Part shown: positions 1 to 10,690 of the stretch, piece by piece
Layout of the letters: the number at the start of each line of letters is the position of its first letter
Numbering within the stretch: the stretch's first letter is position 1
Source of the DNA: Gentiana macrophylla
Taxonomy: Eukaryota; Streptophyta; Magnoliopsida; Gentianales; Gentianaceae
DNA length: 64,000 bases
Assembly: GCA_026214975.1 (NCBI GenBank)
Contig: JAOBSW010000882.1
Location: 62,001 to 126,000 of the forward strand
Reading direction: 5' to 3'
Notes under the pieces: generated by a model
The model's input: only the letters and a program-made list of their open reading frames with translations
Told to the model about the DNA's origin: nothing
The model's database searches: none
Program-made: the position numbers and the translations under genes

Positions 1-804
1 CTATTAGATGAAGAGCCAAATATAGAATAGTTTCCGGTTAGTTAAAGGAAAGTTAATTCTTGATACAGATAACACTTATTTAGCATTAATGAAAGTTAAG
101 AACTTGTGCTATACTCACAGTTAGAATCTCAGTACCTTAGTGTTCTTGAGAACTTTGAGAGTCTTGAATGTGTTAGAAATAATATTTGACCACGAGTTTC
201 CGAAGAGTTTGAAAAATATATATATATCTATAAATAATAAATGAATAAAATTTCTTTGCGGGAATTTTGTTTGTAACTATCACCTCGAGTCCATTTGGAT
301 ACTGCCCCAATTGGGGAGTGTGGTTTACCTTGGACAGTATGGGTTTGAGTGATCTCAGGGTGACTACCTCTAATGTAGGGGGAGTGTGTTATACTTTTGA
401 GACGCGACGATAGGAAATATAAAATATAAAATGTACGCTTTTTGGAACTCTAAGTCAAGTTGATCTAAACCCAGTAGAGACCCGAGAGGTATTTTCTTGG
501 CACTAAGTAAAGGAGTTTAATTGTGAGTTGGTTACTATGTTCTTGGTAATTAGTTTTTGTTAGGTAAGTGCTGTAGATAGAATGAAGTTTACGTTTAGTT
601 GACCGGATAACTGTTAGTGCTTGATGTATTATATCAAGAGAGGATCGGTGGAAGTTTAGTAGGTTCTCGCATACACATCACCGAGTGAGGTCGATTTCTT
701 TGAATACTAGCTTGTCATGATTTTGACTATATCTCGTGTAATCGAGTTATGTGGATTCTTGATAGTATGTTCTTGTTTTGTTTTGCTCGGGACGAGCAAG
801 GTTT
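1..804 (+). other. 3' internal tail of a Ty3/gypsy element, non-coding
   Basis: No open frame of note. The stretch leads into a GCTCGGGACGAGC block (785-798) and a purine run at 805-815. Plant Athila/Tat-group elements often show such a block just before the 3' LTR, so I read this as the untranslated 3' end of a plus-strand element whose pol lies off the left edge. The assignment rests on this context only. Confidence 0.35.
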
Positions 805-815
805 AAAGTGTGGGG
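805..815 (+). other. Polypurine tract of the left-edge Ty3/gypsy element
   Basis: The run AAAGTGTGGGG directly precedes a TGTTGT LTR start. This matches the PPT-LTR boundary of plant gypsy elements, where plus-strand DNA synthesis is primed. Inferred from position. Confidence 0.4.
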
Positions 816-2597
816 TGTTGTTAAGGGTCAAATTGTAGTGTTTTTAAGGATATATTTCACCTCAATTTCCCCATATACGTATGATTTTCATAGAATTCGA
901 GGTTTATAGTGAAATATTGAGTGAATGGTGATTTAAAGAGTTAAATATGAAAACGTATCAATTTATACGATTATTTGATTGTTTTATATGGTTTTGGATA
1001 TTGTTACGTTTTTGTGGTGTTTGGATGCAATGTAGATACATGTTTTTGACTTGGAAGAGGATAAAGATGGAGATAAAGCTTGGAATGAAGCATTCAAGCA
1101 GCCGAACTTCCGATGCAGTTCTTGATATGATATACACTGATTTGACTCTCGACCTCAAGAGAAGATTTGTAGGGCTTGAAGAGAGGATTCTACAGGATTT
1201 TGAATCACTTCATTCCGACTTACGAGGCCCGAGATATGAGCGTTACAAGTTTGGATAATGATGCTGTGGTATTGGAAAATCCTGAAAAATACTCGTAATA
1301 CTGACGGGCTAAGCAAAAGGCGTTTTTGAAGAAGAGTCCTTAATGAAAGTTGTAGAGTTTTCCGAGAGCTTAATTATGACATTCGGATCATAATTTTTGG
1401 AGGTCTACAACTCAAGATATGAATTTTAGAAATTTTATTCCAATCGAAGGAATTTGGTCCGAACTCAAACGTCGCCCAAGATTTTAAACCAGCGTTCAAG
1501 GCGGAAATCAATACAGAGTGCAAACTACAAGCAAGCGTTCGTCCACCCTCCGCTCAAGTTTTTTTGTAGCGGCCCGACATACCTTATTTCATTCAACCGC
1601 CTTTCAACCTTATAAAAGCACCGCACAATGCAACCCTAAGATATATACATTACATACATGCAGCAGACTTTTCTTTGCACTTAAAGGTCGAAAGAAGACA
1701 GCTCGGCCGCCAAGCTCCATGCTTGGTCGGCCGGAGGTTGGTTAGATTAGGTCTTTTATTTTGTACTTTCTTTTTCCTTCTTGTTCGAGCATGATGAAGG
1801 CTTGAAGTCATCAAAGCTGGAGCAAACCATGTAATCTCTGTTCTCGCAGACTTTTGTTTCTTCTCTTGGATGATTTTATGAATGATTTTATTTAAAGTTT
1901 GTATCTTTCCTTTGATTATTTGTTTATTGCATTTATATCGAAAGATGTGCATGTTTGATCGTTTACAAAATACGAAAGTTGCGTAACCGTTAGATCACCA
2001 TAGGAAAGATTGGATCTTTAACCTATGTCAAACGAAAGTTGATAGGTTGAATGTCTAGGTTATTAGATCTGATAAATCTTGCACCTTGGTTTATTTTATG
2101 ATGCGTTAATCTCCGTAAATCGAAAGATAGAGATTGATAGGCGAATTCATCTACGAAAGTAGGAATTCATACGTTTGATAGGTGAAACCACAACTTGAAT
2201 TAAATCATTATACGATAATCTAGGGAGAAAATTAAGGGTTGCGGGATGGTGGATCATGATTTGTTTCATGTTGATTTACTTCAATCATTATCATGTTCGT
2301 TAGTTAGTTTACTGTTTTTCGTAGTTATAGTTTTATTTATTTTGGTTCGCAATTATCCTTCCTGGCTTTGGACTAACAATCCTCTGTCCAGTTTATTTTT
2401 CGTTTTAGTTTAGGTTTAGGTTAATAAAGAAGAATTAATGCTAGATTCAATAGCCCTTTTCCCTGAGGATCGATACCCGTACTTATCCAACTTTACTAGC
2501 AACTACCCGGTATTCGGCCGGTTAGGAGGTAGTTTTGCATGGTAGTATAGGTTTTATAAATTTTCTTTTGTTTTAATGATGCAATATCTCCCCAACA
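816..2597 (+). repeat. Probable 3' (or solo) LTR of a Tat/Athila-type gypsy element
   Basis: Begins TGTTGT after the polypurine run and may end in CCCCAACA near 2597, giving TG...CA ends and about 1.8 kb. A TATA box lies at about 1611-1617. A 'ccctgaggatcgatacccg' block near 2461-2479 resembles one commonly seen near the 3' end of plant gypsy LTRs. The right boundary is inferred. Short ORFs at 947-1258 and 1518-1745 look like chance ORFs within the LTR. Confidence 0.45.
1611..1617 (+). promoter_or_regulatory. TATA box of the left LTR
   Basis: TATAAAA lies in TTATAAAAGC, about 800 bp into the LTR and followed by a C/A-rich stretch, as expected for the U3-R boundary of a Pol II LTR promoter. 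Confidence 0.4.
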
Positions 2598-2748
2598 ATA
2601 ATCATCCTTGCACCTTCTCTGTTTCCCCAACAAAAGTGAATCAAATCAAATAAAGGTTTAATAACAACTTGGAAGAGGCGTATAGAGATCGGAACATTGT
2701 GAGATGAGATCATTTAATTGGAAGTGTGACAATGAAAGAACGGTATAC

Positions 2749-2860
2749 GAGCATTCATGTTGGCTCCATCCATATACACCTGACCGCCATTCTCATGAAT
2801 TATCTCGCATATCTCATCGATTCCTTCCTCGTAAACTCCATGTGTTGAAGGGTATGTAAC
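2749..2860 (-). pseudogene. GLDP: Captured exon of glycine decarboxylase P-protein
   Basis: A 37-codon open stretch on the minus strand reads [13 protein letters not shown] through to YMDGANMNA. It matches a highly conserved part of the PLP-dependent P-protein (glycine dehydrogenase, decarboxylating), the mitochondrial photorespiratory enzyme. The stretch starts right after a CTAG (acceptor AG at 2861-2862) and ends at a GT (2747-2748), so it looks like one exon with intact splice sites. No neighbouring P-protein exon was found on either side. It lies in the same orientation as the Helitron-like segment around it. I read it as a captured, non-functional fragment. Confidence 0.75.
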
Positions 2861-4990
2861 CTAGTTTTCAAAATAAAGATGTCAAAATTCAGTTAATATG
2901 TGTCGAGAATATCCAAAACAACCATAAACATACACAGTAATGATGATGATGATGATTAAAATACAATGAGAATAATCCAATTTTTACTGATCCATACAAC
3001 AAGAGCTTTAAAAGCTGTACCATAAAGTCGAAGAAAGGATTCCTTGATCATCGGCCCAACTTCCAAAAAAAAAAAAATTACTATAAAGTCACCCAGTATT
3101 TTGTTAAACATATACGCGCAGTTTGACATTACACAAGGAAGATGCAATTAAACACAACCCCATAACAATTCAGCTAAAGCAACTCACAATACATCAATTG
3201 AAAAAAGAATGAACGAATAAAGAATTTAAAAACAATTGAAAAAAAGCTAGGTAAAAGAATAAGGGGGGATATACAAATACAATTACATCGACATAAAGAA
3301 ATCACCTCTTCCTCTCGGTTTAATGATTTGCAGAAGAAACTCTTACCCTACCTGGATTGTAGCAGATGTTCTGATCAGACCATTAGAAACTACGTCAAGT
3401 TTTGAAGTAAATTTGAAATGAGCAAGTAAAGCAGACACCAAGGCAGTAGCTTTAAGCAAGAAAGTAGCAGAACATTAGATGATATGTCAACTTTTCAGGA
3501 AAATCCGTAATGAGCTCATTGCCATATAGAGCTCACATTTGTGTTTGGTCTATCCAAAGAGATGAAAAGTTCCCATCCCTTGTAATATTACTACACCTTA
3601 CCGATATCCTCGAAAATCCAGCAACCCATTTTTCGTAAAATCTACTCCAGGGACCCCGGGGACCTGATTGACAATAACCGTGTCTACAAATGCTTTCTTT
3701 CCTAGGGTGCAAATTTCAACTCAATGCCTGGGTAAAAATGGCAAATTGACACCTCAACTGAGGCTGTAGTTAAGCCGGAGAGGTCCATCTATACAATTAA
3801 CGCTCCAGCCCACAAATAAGGGGATCTGAATTAAGTTTATTCATGAAGCATGTTTCATAAAATGTCTGTTTGCTTAGATAAAGAAATGAGTTCAAGTAAG
3901 AATTAAAAGATGATACACCGACCTGAGAGCAAATCCTTTGTCTTCAATCCCCTAGCCAAAGAACACAATGACAACACACCTTCGAAAAACAACAGAAAAG
4001 AGACAAAACCAAACAAGATTAAATAAAAAACAACATCATGCACAACCTATGAACCCCAAAATCAACCCTGCAAACGCATCAAACCAATACACAGAAACAT
4101 TGAAAAAGTAAATAAACAAGAAAACATCAATCTTTATTCATGATTATGATTTAGAATGCTTATTGGAAATGGTTTTCATTAAGTACCGAAATGATCGGAA
4201 GAGTAACGCGATAAAACACCAGGCTTAATTCTATTGAAGCATGCAAAATGGTTTATGCATAAATAGCAGGTTCACTCCAATTAGGCTTGCTTTTGTCCTC
4301 ATCAAATTCCTCTGAATCACTTTCTCTCTTTTCTCCATCAGCATTTCTGAGAAATTGTTAATCAATGGCCATTTTCCTACTAAATAGCCAGGCAAAGCAA
4401 CTGAAAGAGCATAGCAAAGACAAGACAAGGACAAAACACCCAATAATACTATGTCTCTTATATCATATTAGAAAGTATAATAAGATACCAATTAAGTACA
4501 CCCACCTTTAAATCGATGGCAACGGACCCCGGAAAGCAGCTGAAATATCCCGACTCTTCTTCCCCTAGAGGATAACACCTGGGAAATACAGAAAACAAAA
4601 GCGAAACGGAAAAGCTGGTTAAAAATGGAAGCTGAACAGATTGAGTACCCAATCGTTGCAACCCGGAGCAAGACTTCGTTCAGAACAAAAACACTCACCT
4701 AACCAGAGAGACGATGTAATTTTGACCTAGTTCTACGACAGCGATTTCAACTATGAAGAGAGACGATGCTTGATGGAAAAGAGAAAGAGAAGCGGTGGTG
4801 GTGATATCTGTCGATTCTGCATATGACAGCTCATATATGCGACACCATTCCCCAACACGTGTTTTATTTTACCAAAATACACGTCCTTAGAAGATGGTGA
4901 GTGGAAATTTAAAAAAAAAAGGGAAAAGCAGAACGAAGAAAGTTTTTGTCGTCACCTCATAAGGTATGATTAATTGGTACTCCTAAGGTA
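2861..4990. other. Non-coding filler of Helitron-like segment 1
   Basis: AT-rich and intron-like, with no ORF over 70 codons that resembles a known family. A minus-strand stretch near 4262-4370 reads as an acidic, charged peptide (ADGEKRESDSEEFDEDKSK) and could be another captured exon, but I cannot name it. Confidence 0.4.
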
Positions 4991-4993
4991 TGA

Positions 4994-5021
4994 CTAGTCG
5001 GGGCAACGTGTGTTGCACGTT
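4994..5021 (-). other. Helitron-type 3' terminus (hairpin + CTAG)
   Basis: Hairpin stem of six pairs (AACGTG/CACGTT) at 5005-5021, then seven bases, then CTAG at 4994-4997 on the minus strand. Confidence 0.5.
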
Positions 5022-5985
5022 TTTGGCCCTCATCTTTAAGGAAGTTACATGGCATACCCTATCATACTTTGCCAACAAGAACTTTTCAGAATGATTTGTA
5101 TAAAAACGTAGCATTGTACATCATACTATGCCGTACCTTGCCGAAAAGGGCTTTTAAGAATGACATGTATACAAACGCAGCATTGCACATCAGCTCTACG
5201 TACCTTGATTACATTAGCGTAACTTAGAGTGAATGTTTACAGCCTGTACTTGTCAAGTAACTATGCAGAGAGAATGATGCTCAAGCTAAAATCTAAACAA
5301 ATAATGCAAGCTATAAAACACACATTCTATTAGTTGATTATAGTAGACTTATTGGTCATGATGTAGACTCATCATGACCAAGTATGAAAGATTAGGTTGT
5401 GTCATCCAAATGGTCGTGCCCGTATCATTGCTTGCATCCAAATCACTATTCAGAAAGTAAAATACTCAAGTATACTGAGTTTGAAATGCATCAAAATCTT
5501 TATTCGAGATAGTAAAATACTCAAAAATGCTTAGGTACTGAGGTGTAGTGATGCCAGGGCTAGCTCCACATCCTCGCTATTGAACACAACAACTCGCTTG
5601 ACCATTATTCGTAGCTCTCAACAAAGATATGCCTTACATATGAATCTCCACTACCCCATGTCAAACTCGGGCCGCAACCGCCATTAATTAGCACCATACG
5701 CTACATATTGTAAGAAGAATGTTATCATATCGAGCAGTCTAATCGCTTTGGGGTCTCCTTGGCATCATAATACACATTATGCCACTACAGTTTTGCCCTA
5801 GCTCTATTTCTCTTAATTCTGGAGCCTGTCATTGGCTCATTGCTTTCTGCTTGATGCTGTAGTCTTATTTCAGCTAAAGCATAAACATGCAAATCTATAC
5901 CATTATCCTTAAATAAGACTAAAATTTAGCATTCATCAGAAGACGTAGATCTTATGCAAATAGAGCAGAGGTCACAAGAGCCAAC
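5022..5985. other. Non-coding part of Helitron-like segment 2
   Basis: No coding similarity recognised. AT-rich, intron-like sequence on both strands. Confidence 0.4.
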
Positions 5986-6062
5986 CTTGTCGTAAGCGTC
6001 CTTAAAGTACCGAGCAGCATCGTCGATAGCCCCGCCAAATCGAGGGCCAATGGTCAGCAACC
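5986..6062 (-). pseudogene. ACLB: Captured exon of ATP-citrate lyase subunit B
   Basis: A 77 bp minus-strand exon encodes GLLTIGPRFGGAIDDAARYF plus KDAYDK, a signature of the citryl-CoA-synthetase-like part of cytosolic ATP-citrate lyase (citrate + CoA + ATP to acetyl-CoA + oxaloacetate). It is bounded by acceptor ACAG (ending at 6063) and donor GT (5984-5985), so it is one exon with both splice sites preserved. Adjacent ACLB exons are absent. Its orientation matches the Helitron-like segment. It cannot make a functional enzyme. Confidence 0.8.
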
Positions 6063-6448
6063 CTGTTTCAGAATGGAAATCAAAATTTCTTATTACCACA
6101 TAATTCGCAAAAGAATGCAAAGCTCGAAATTTATTGATTCTTGAATAAACTGAAATGTATAGTGAAGAAGGAGGTTAAAGAAGAAGCAAACTGATTTTGA
6201 TCCGATTTCACTCCTATCTATACACCCCAACAATGCAAGTGAAGTGGAATAGCCTACAATGAGATAAAGACTCTCTTAATGTAAATGTAATTATATGAGA
6301 GCCTAACTAAATACGAAAATCAAACCTAAGCCGAATTGGGAAACTATCAATATTCTTTAAATTGCATTATATACTCGATATACAGCTTATTTTATCAATC
6401 AATGTATGCTATAAATTACAATACAGTCTAAGCTACTTACGGTTCAGT

Positions 6449-6560
6449 CATCAATCATGTGCTTCTCCATGACAACTCTCTCAACAACAACTGAATAGAC
6501 AAAGACAGCAAATCTAAAGCCACGAGCACTCCCCGTGTTACAATCTCTCATGATCACAGC
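6449..6560 (-). pseudogene. Captured RRM exon fragment (hnRNP-type RNA-binding protein)
   Basis: The minus strand reads a peptide running from AVIMRDCNTGSARGFRFAVF to VVMEKHMID. It contains an RNP1-like octamer (RGFRFAVF, with R where G is usual) and the VVMEKHMID segment found after RNP1 in plant hnRNP A/B-like (Musashi-type) proteins. The frame stops (TGA) just after MIDD. It lies 390 bp upstream, in element orientation, of the ATP-citrate lyase exon, so one Helitron-like segment carries two unrelated genes. Confidence 0.65.
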
Positions 6561-7229
6561 CAACATGTGTAAATTAATTCACCTTGTGCATAACCAAAGG
6601 CAAAATTGACTCAAAAAAACAAAATTTCCAATCTCCAGTTACCGTAAACAGATCCGAAATTCTAATTGCAAAGCTAGTAAAAACAGAATGAGAAATGAAA
6701 ATCCACACCTTATCAAGAAATTCAACCTCAACCAGATACTAAACAAACATCAAGTAAACTGATTAAATCCAGGATCAAGTAAATAAATTCGCCTAGGTCA
6801 AAGAGAGCACATTTTAGATTACATTTATGAAGAACAAAAAGAAGATGAATTAATCAAGATATGAGCTAAAAGGATTCAATCTTTGTATCCCGGCACATTT
6901 TTTGTGGTTGATTGTCAAAGACATTTTGGACATCATCGGTCTCAGCATGGGGCTTTCATCGACCTCAGTGTAGTGTAGCATCATAGATGCCTTTTTCTTC
7001 ACGTAGATCCCAGATTTTGCTTAGAAAATGAAAACCACCGGGCTCGGGAGTCGTGGTTGCGATTCGAGATACAAATTCACGCATTCGAACGATATGATGG
7101 AAGAATTGAAGCATGAAAGAGCTTCTTTATTTAACGGAGAGCAGATGAGAGAGAGTAGCGCTTCACCGGATAAACTCGAAAATCCACCTCACGCCTTCTT
7201 AAACCACGGCGATCCCAGATTTTGCTCGA
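6561..7229. other. Non-coding 5' part of Helitron-like segment 2
   Basis: No known coding similarity. A partial relative of the downstream 169 bp repeat appears at about 7026-7065. Confidence 0.4.
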
Positions 7230-7568
7230 GAAAATGGAACCATTGGGCTCGGTAGGTTATGTTGCGAGATTCAGATATGATTTCACCACCAGAATGCAAA
7301 CGCAATCAACGGAGAAAGAAACGGCGGTGGAGTTTTATTTCGAGATGGGGAGAAGTGGAGAAGAATCAGATCATCTCGATAGATATGCAGAGTGGGGCGA
7401 AAATGGAACCATCGGGCTCAGCAGCTATGTTGCAGAGATTCAGATATGATTTCACCACCGGAATGCAAACGAAATCAGTGGAGAAAGAAGCGGCGGTGGA
7501 GTTTTAATTCGAGATGGGGGAGAAGTGGAGAAGAATCAGATCACCTCGGTAGATATGCAGAGTGGGGC
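7230..7568. repeat. Tandem duplication, 169-170 bp unit x2
   Basis: Two copies, 7230-7398 and 7399-7568, each starting GAAAATGGAACCAT and ending AGTGGGGC, about 90% identical. The overlapping ORFs here (7222-7628) are products of the duplication and match no family I know. Confidence 0.85.
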
Positions 7569-7695
7569 GGTGGTGGACAAATATGTGCTGAGGTGGGGGG
7601 TACGTGTCATATGCCTGGGAGATTATAGAAAGAAAAAAAAGAGAGAGAACGACCAAAATTTTGTCGTGACATAGGATAGAACAATTATATAGTTA

Positions 7696-7723
7696 CTAGT
7701 GGCCGTACCCGTGCGATGCACGG
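7696..7723 (-). other. Helitron-type 3' terminus (hairpin + CTAG) of segment 3
   Basis: Minus strand: hairpin CCGTGC/GCACGG (7709-7723), a nine-base spacer, CTAG (7696-7699), then T. The CCCGTGCGATGCACGG motif is typical of plant Helitron 3' hairpins. The element extends to the right. Confidence 0.6.
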
Positions 7724-8132
7724 TTTGGCCCCCACTTTTCCGGGTAAATGTTTTCTACCGATGTCTAAGCATATTAGAACAGATATTGCTGTTGGGTACA
7801 TTGTTTATCGGAGATATACTGGACTGAAAAAGCAATGCATACATTTTTACATACAAAAGCATCAATGTGAGTTCAGGTAGACTCATGCCTAAGGAAGTTG
7901 GGTAAAGCAAAGTCCCTCCTTGCGGGAGCACGGGCTTAGCAGGTGTTAAGGTGTGGATTTCTTATAGGAAAAAAAAGGGGGGACGTGCTATATCCGAAAC
8001 GTACGAAATATAATAAATAGCTGCAGAAGACACCTACCTGCCTAGTGATATTATACAGACAAATGCCGTCCGAATGACGTTATCCGGTGATATTATACAG
8101 ACAAAAGACGTTCGAATGCCGTTCTAAGGGTT

Positions 8133-8154
8133 TTTTTTTTTTTTTTTTTTTTTT
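8133..8154. repeat. Poly(T) run
   Basis: About 21 consecutive T. It could be a degenerate poly(A) tail on the minus strand or a simple repeat. Confidence 0.8.
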
Positions 8155-8217
8155 TGAAGTAGTGGGACAAAAGGAACGCACTTTGGGCCTTCAGAACCTT
8201 CAACTAATCGCTACATC

Positions 8218-9113
8218 TTAGCCGTCACTTTCAGCAGAGTTAGGCTTCAATTTCTTCATCGGTACTGATGCAGATTCAGGTGTGCATTGCTCTTCAGTGG
8301 TTGATGTCTGAGCTGGATTGTCATCCTGGGAAGGACACTTTGCCTTCTCAAAATCTCGGTCGACACGCAATGTGTGTGTTAGAAAAGGGTGCACATAGAA
8401 TGAACCCGGTGATGGCAATTTGTACTTCGTAGGCGAAAATACCTGAGATAGTACTCTGTTGGGTAGATGTCTGCCCAGTTTCACTATTGGATACTGGCTC
8501 TCTGGTCTTCTCAAGCCACCCCTGAAGGGTGTACCTTTTCAGCTTATCATTCAAGTTCTTTTGGTTAGCTCGATCTCAAAACCATGATTTTCTTGTTCCT
8601 GGTTATCATATACGGCTTTGAGTACTTTAACAAGTGCCACAGTTTCATTTATTCTTTGTAATTTGAGTTTTTTGGGATTGGGTCGTAGTCCCCGTATAAC
8701 GTAAAGGAAGGTCGCCTAACTCGAATATCCAGTTCATGTATCTCCCGACATGATTGACCTAATGATCGTGTTGCGCATTTGTCAAACAGGGCTGATTTGA
8801 TGCTCCATGAGGGGTCATTCAGCTCCACAACAACTCTGCAACTGCTGGTCACGAAACAGCATTTCATGATTACAGGGGTTGTAGGAGGCAAGTTTAATGT
8901 GTTAGAGAAAGTTCTACAAAAGTATGCCGATTATAAAACACATTGAGGTGGGACATGGAGAGATAGATTTCGTAAAACATACCGTCCTGTTGCTGTTGGT
9001 TCTTGCCTGCAGCTATTGCAGTAGAAGACTTCGTTTGGTATCGCTTTTTGCGTCTGGGAGCATTTCGGACACGCTACATGGCAAACCCGCTGATCGACTT
9101 CACCGATACTCAA
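8218..9113 (-). pseudogene. RPA1-like (OB-fold, zinc ribbon) protein remnant, Helitron-associated
   Basis: Three minus-strand pieces follow in order. 8931-9113 has a zinc-ribbon pattern CPKC ... FYCNSC, as in the C-terminal OB fold of replication protein A large subunit. 8649-8860 continues with VVVELNDPSWSIKSALFDKC and LGQSCREIHEL, the OB-fold strands after the ribbon. 8218-8514 is a low-complexity tail ending at a TAG stop. Frames change between the pieces, so it is either a multi-exon gene or frameshifted. RPA binds single-stranded DNA; plant Helitrons commonly carry RPA70-like genes, and orientation and position near the 3' terminus fit that. A captured cellular RPA1 fragment is the alternative. 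Confidence 0.6.
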
Positions 9114-9120
9114 AGTGACC

Positions 9121-10480
9121 TCTGAATGGGCGCTCTGTCATTATACATGAGAACAATGAAACCCCAACCGAAACATGGAAAAGCACAACAATCAACAATA
9201 AAATTTGTAATGAGACTCTTTGCTATAGATACGATTAATAAAGATAATCACTCATTCTCTATCAAAAATCAACATCGTCACTTAATTCCGCCTCGAACTT
9301 GCGTCATTTTCCGAGAAAAAAATTAATGAGCCCAAATCAAGAGCATAAAATTTGTAAGAGCCTATTGTTACAGCAAAATTCATGCACATCATCATGCATT
9401 CTTTGGCAGGATTTTTCACCAAATTTCCCTACCTCTAATTTACTTCATTTGCCAGAAATCATCAACATAGGCAAAATGACACCAGAAATATCACTAAACA
9501 CATAACCCCAAAAAGCTAGTCAGCCATAACTACAAAGTAACATAGAAACCAAAAAGGAGGCCCCAAAGTTAAACATGTAGAAGCATAATCACCAATAAAA
9601 AAAACTGTAAGAGCCTCTTGCTAGAGCAATAAACCATAAAGATCATCATTCATGGTTTATGAAGTCTCATCTTCATGAATACCATAGTGAGCAATAAACA
9701 AACCAAGTATAAAAAACACCACACGCACTAAAAACATCACTTATACCGGCATTCTCTGCTCACCATATAATACAAGAATAGATCTCCTCCGAACATCAAA
9801 GCCTCGATACACGGTTTAAGTCAAAGCCTTTTTCTTTTGAAAGAAAAGATCATTCACTTGGTTAATTTTAATGACTTAAACATCCATTTAAATTTCCAAA
9901 CTCAACAAAAGCTCATTAGAATGAAAATGCCGAATGAAGTAACTTAGTTAGCCTTATAAATAAGGGATCAAAATCGTTTTAACATATAAACCCGTGCACT
10001 GAATCTTGGGAGATAAACATCAACCGTAAACCACTTCACAACAACAATGCATAGTGCGTTCATGAGTATGAGGACAACCCTACGTATTGTGTTGCCCTTT
10101 CGATGAGTTTTTTCTGACCTCAGAATATTCTTGGAAGCTCTAACCTCTAGGAGCAAGGAAACGGTCTTCATTTAGTATAGCCAATGCATTGGCAATAAGG
10201 AGGAAACCTTCTGACAGTGTACACAAGCCTATTTTCTACACAACATACCACATATAACAACAGATGCAAAACACAACATCACGAGCACAACGAGTTCAAC
10301 ATGGACTGCTTCCAGATCATAAAACCCTCAGCCATCATTGGGTAATTAACCCTCAGCATAGACATAGCAATCAAACCAAATTCTTATTGAACTACAATCC
10401 GAAATAATGTGCAAAATACAATATACATCAACCTAAAAGCATAGTTACACAATTATCAAACTCAATAACAGTTCCTTACT
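9121..10480. other. No recognisable gene
   Basis: AT-rich, intron-like sequence. Two loosely similar stretches (about 9330-9420 and 9575-9665, sharing GTAAGAGCCT) suggest an old local duplication. Minus-strand ORF 9968-10171 has no family resemblance. Confidence 0.4.
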
Positions 10481-10486
10481 GAGAAA

Positions 10487-10690
10487 ATCCATTGCCATCG
10501 AGATCCAATTCCTCCAACGGAATCCGCCCATCCATGAATTGTGCAGTATCGCCCATAGAGCACATTGTTACCAAGCCTCAAAACTCAAGATTTGGCAAGC
10601 GAAAAGGATGGAAGCGCCCAGTGACCTCATTATCTCCTACATCCAAAAACCTCAAGTTCCCAAACAATCCAATAGTAGTATCATCCCGAA
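10487..10690 (-). pseudogene. LRR receptor-kinase ectodomain fragment
   Basis: The minus strand reads LFGNLRFLDVGDNEVTGRF, then LPNLE, and ends IPLEELDLDGNGFS. These are plant-type leucine-rich repeats (LxxLxxLDxxxNxxxG) like those in LRR-III receptor-like kinases. After LPNLE the frame is broken (TGA); the expected LRLGNNVLYG continues in the +1 frame before the original frame resumes. It ends FSQ and a stop. No kinase domain is nearby, so this is a captured, frameshifted fragment inside the Helitron-like segment. Confidence 0.65.

Larger units (their letters stand above)
2598..4993 (-). mobile_element. Helitron-like segment 1 (5' end at right), left end lost to LTR insertion
   Basis: On the minus strand this segment would begin TCATACC at 4993, directly after the CTAG terminus of the neighbouring Helitron-like segment; this is a head-to-tail arrangement. 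A diverged version of the same 5'-side sequence (a TTTTGTCGT block followed by a ggatag/ggtatg block) lies next to the second Helitron end at 7650-7695. It carries a P-protein exon in the same orientation. Its own 3' hairpin is missing, probably removed by the LTR to the left. No Rep/helicase gene is seen, so it would be non-autonomous. Confidence 0.45.
4994..7690 (-). mobile_element. Helitron-like segment 2, complete-looking, ~2.7 kb, non-autonomous
   Basis: The minus-strand 3' end has a hairpin AACGTG/CACGTT (5005-5021), a short spacer and terminal CTAG (4994-4997), followed by T. This is the Helitron rule: hairpin, then CTRR, insertion between A and T, no terminal inverted repeat and no TSD. 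The 5' end is near 7640-7690, where a sequence related to the segment 1 5' end (TTTTGTCGT block) is found. It carries fragments of ATP-citrate lyase B and an RRM gene, both on the minus strand. No Rep/helicase gene is present. Confidence 0.5.

Noticed and set aside
947..1258. 103-codon ORF near the left edge
   Set aside because: It lies in the U3 of an LTR, overlaps an antisense ORF and matches no family.
5986..6062. A functional ATP-citrate lyase or P-protein gene in this window
   Set aside because: Only single exons are present, without neighbouring exons, inside transposon-like DNA.
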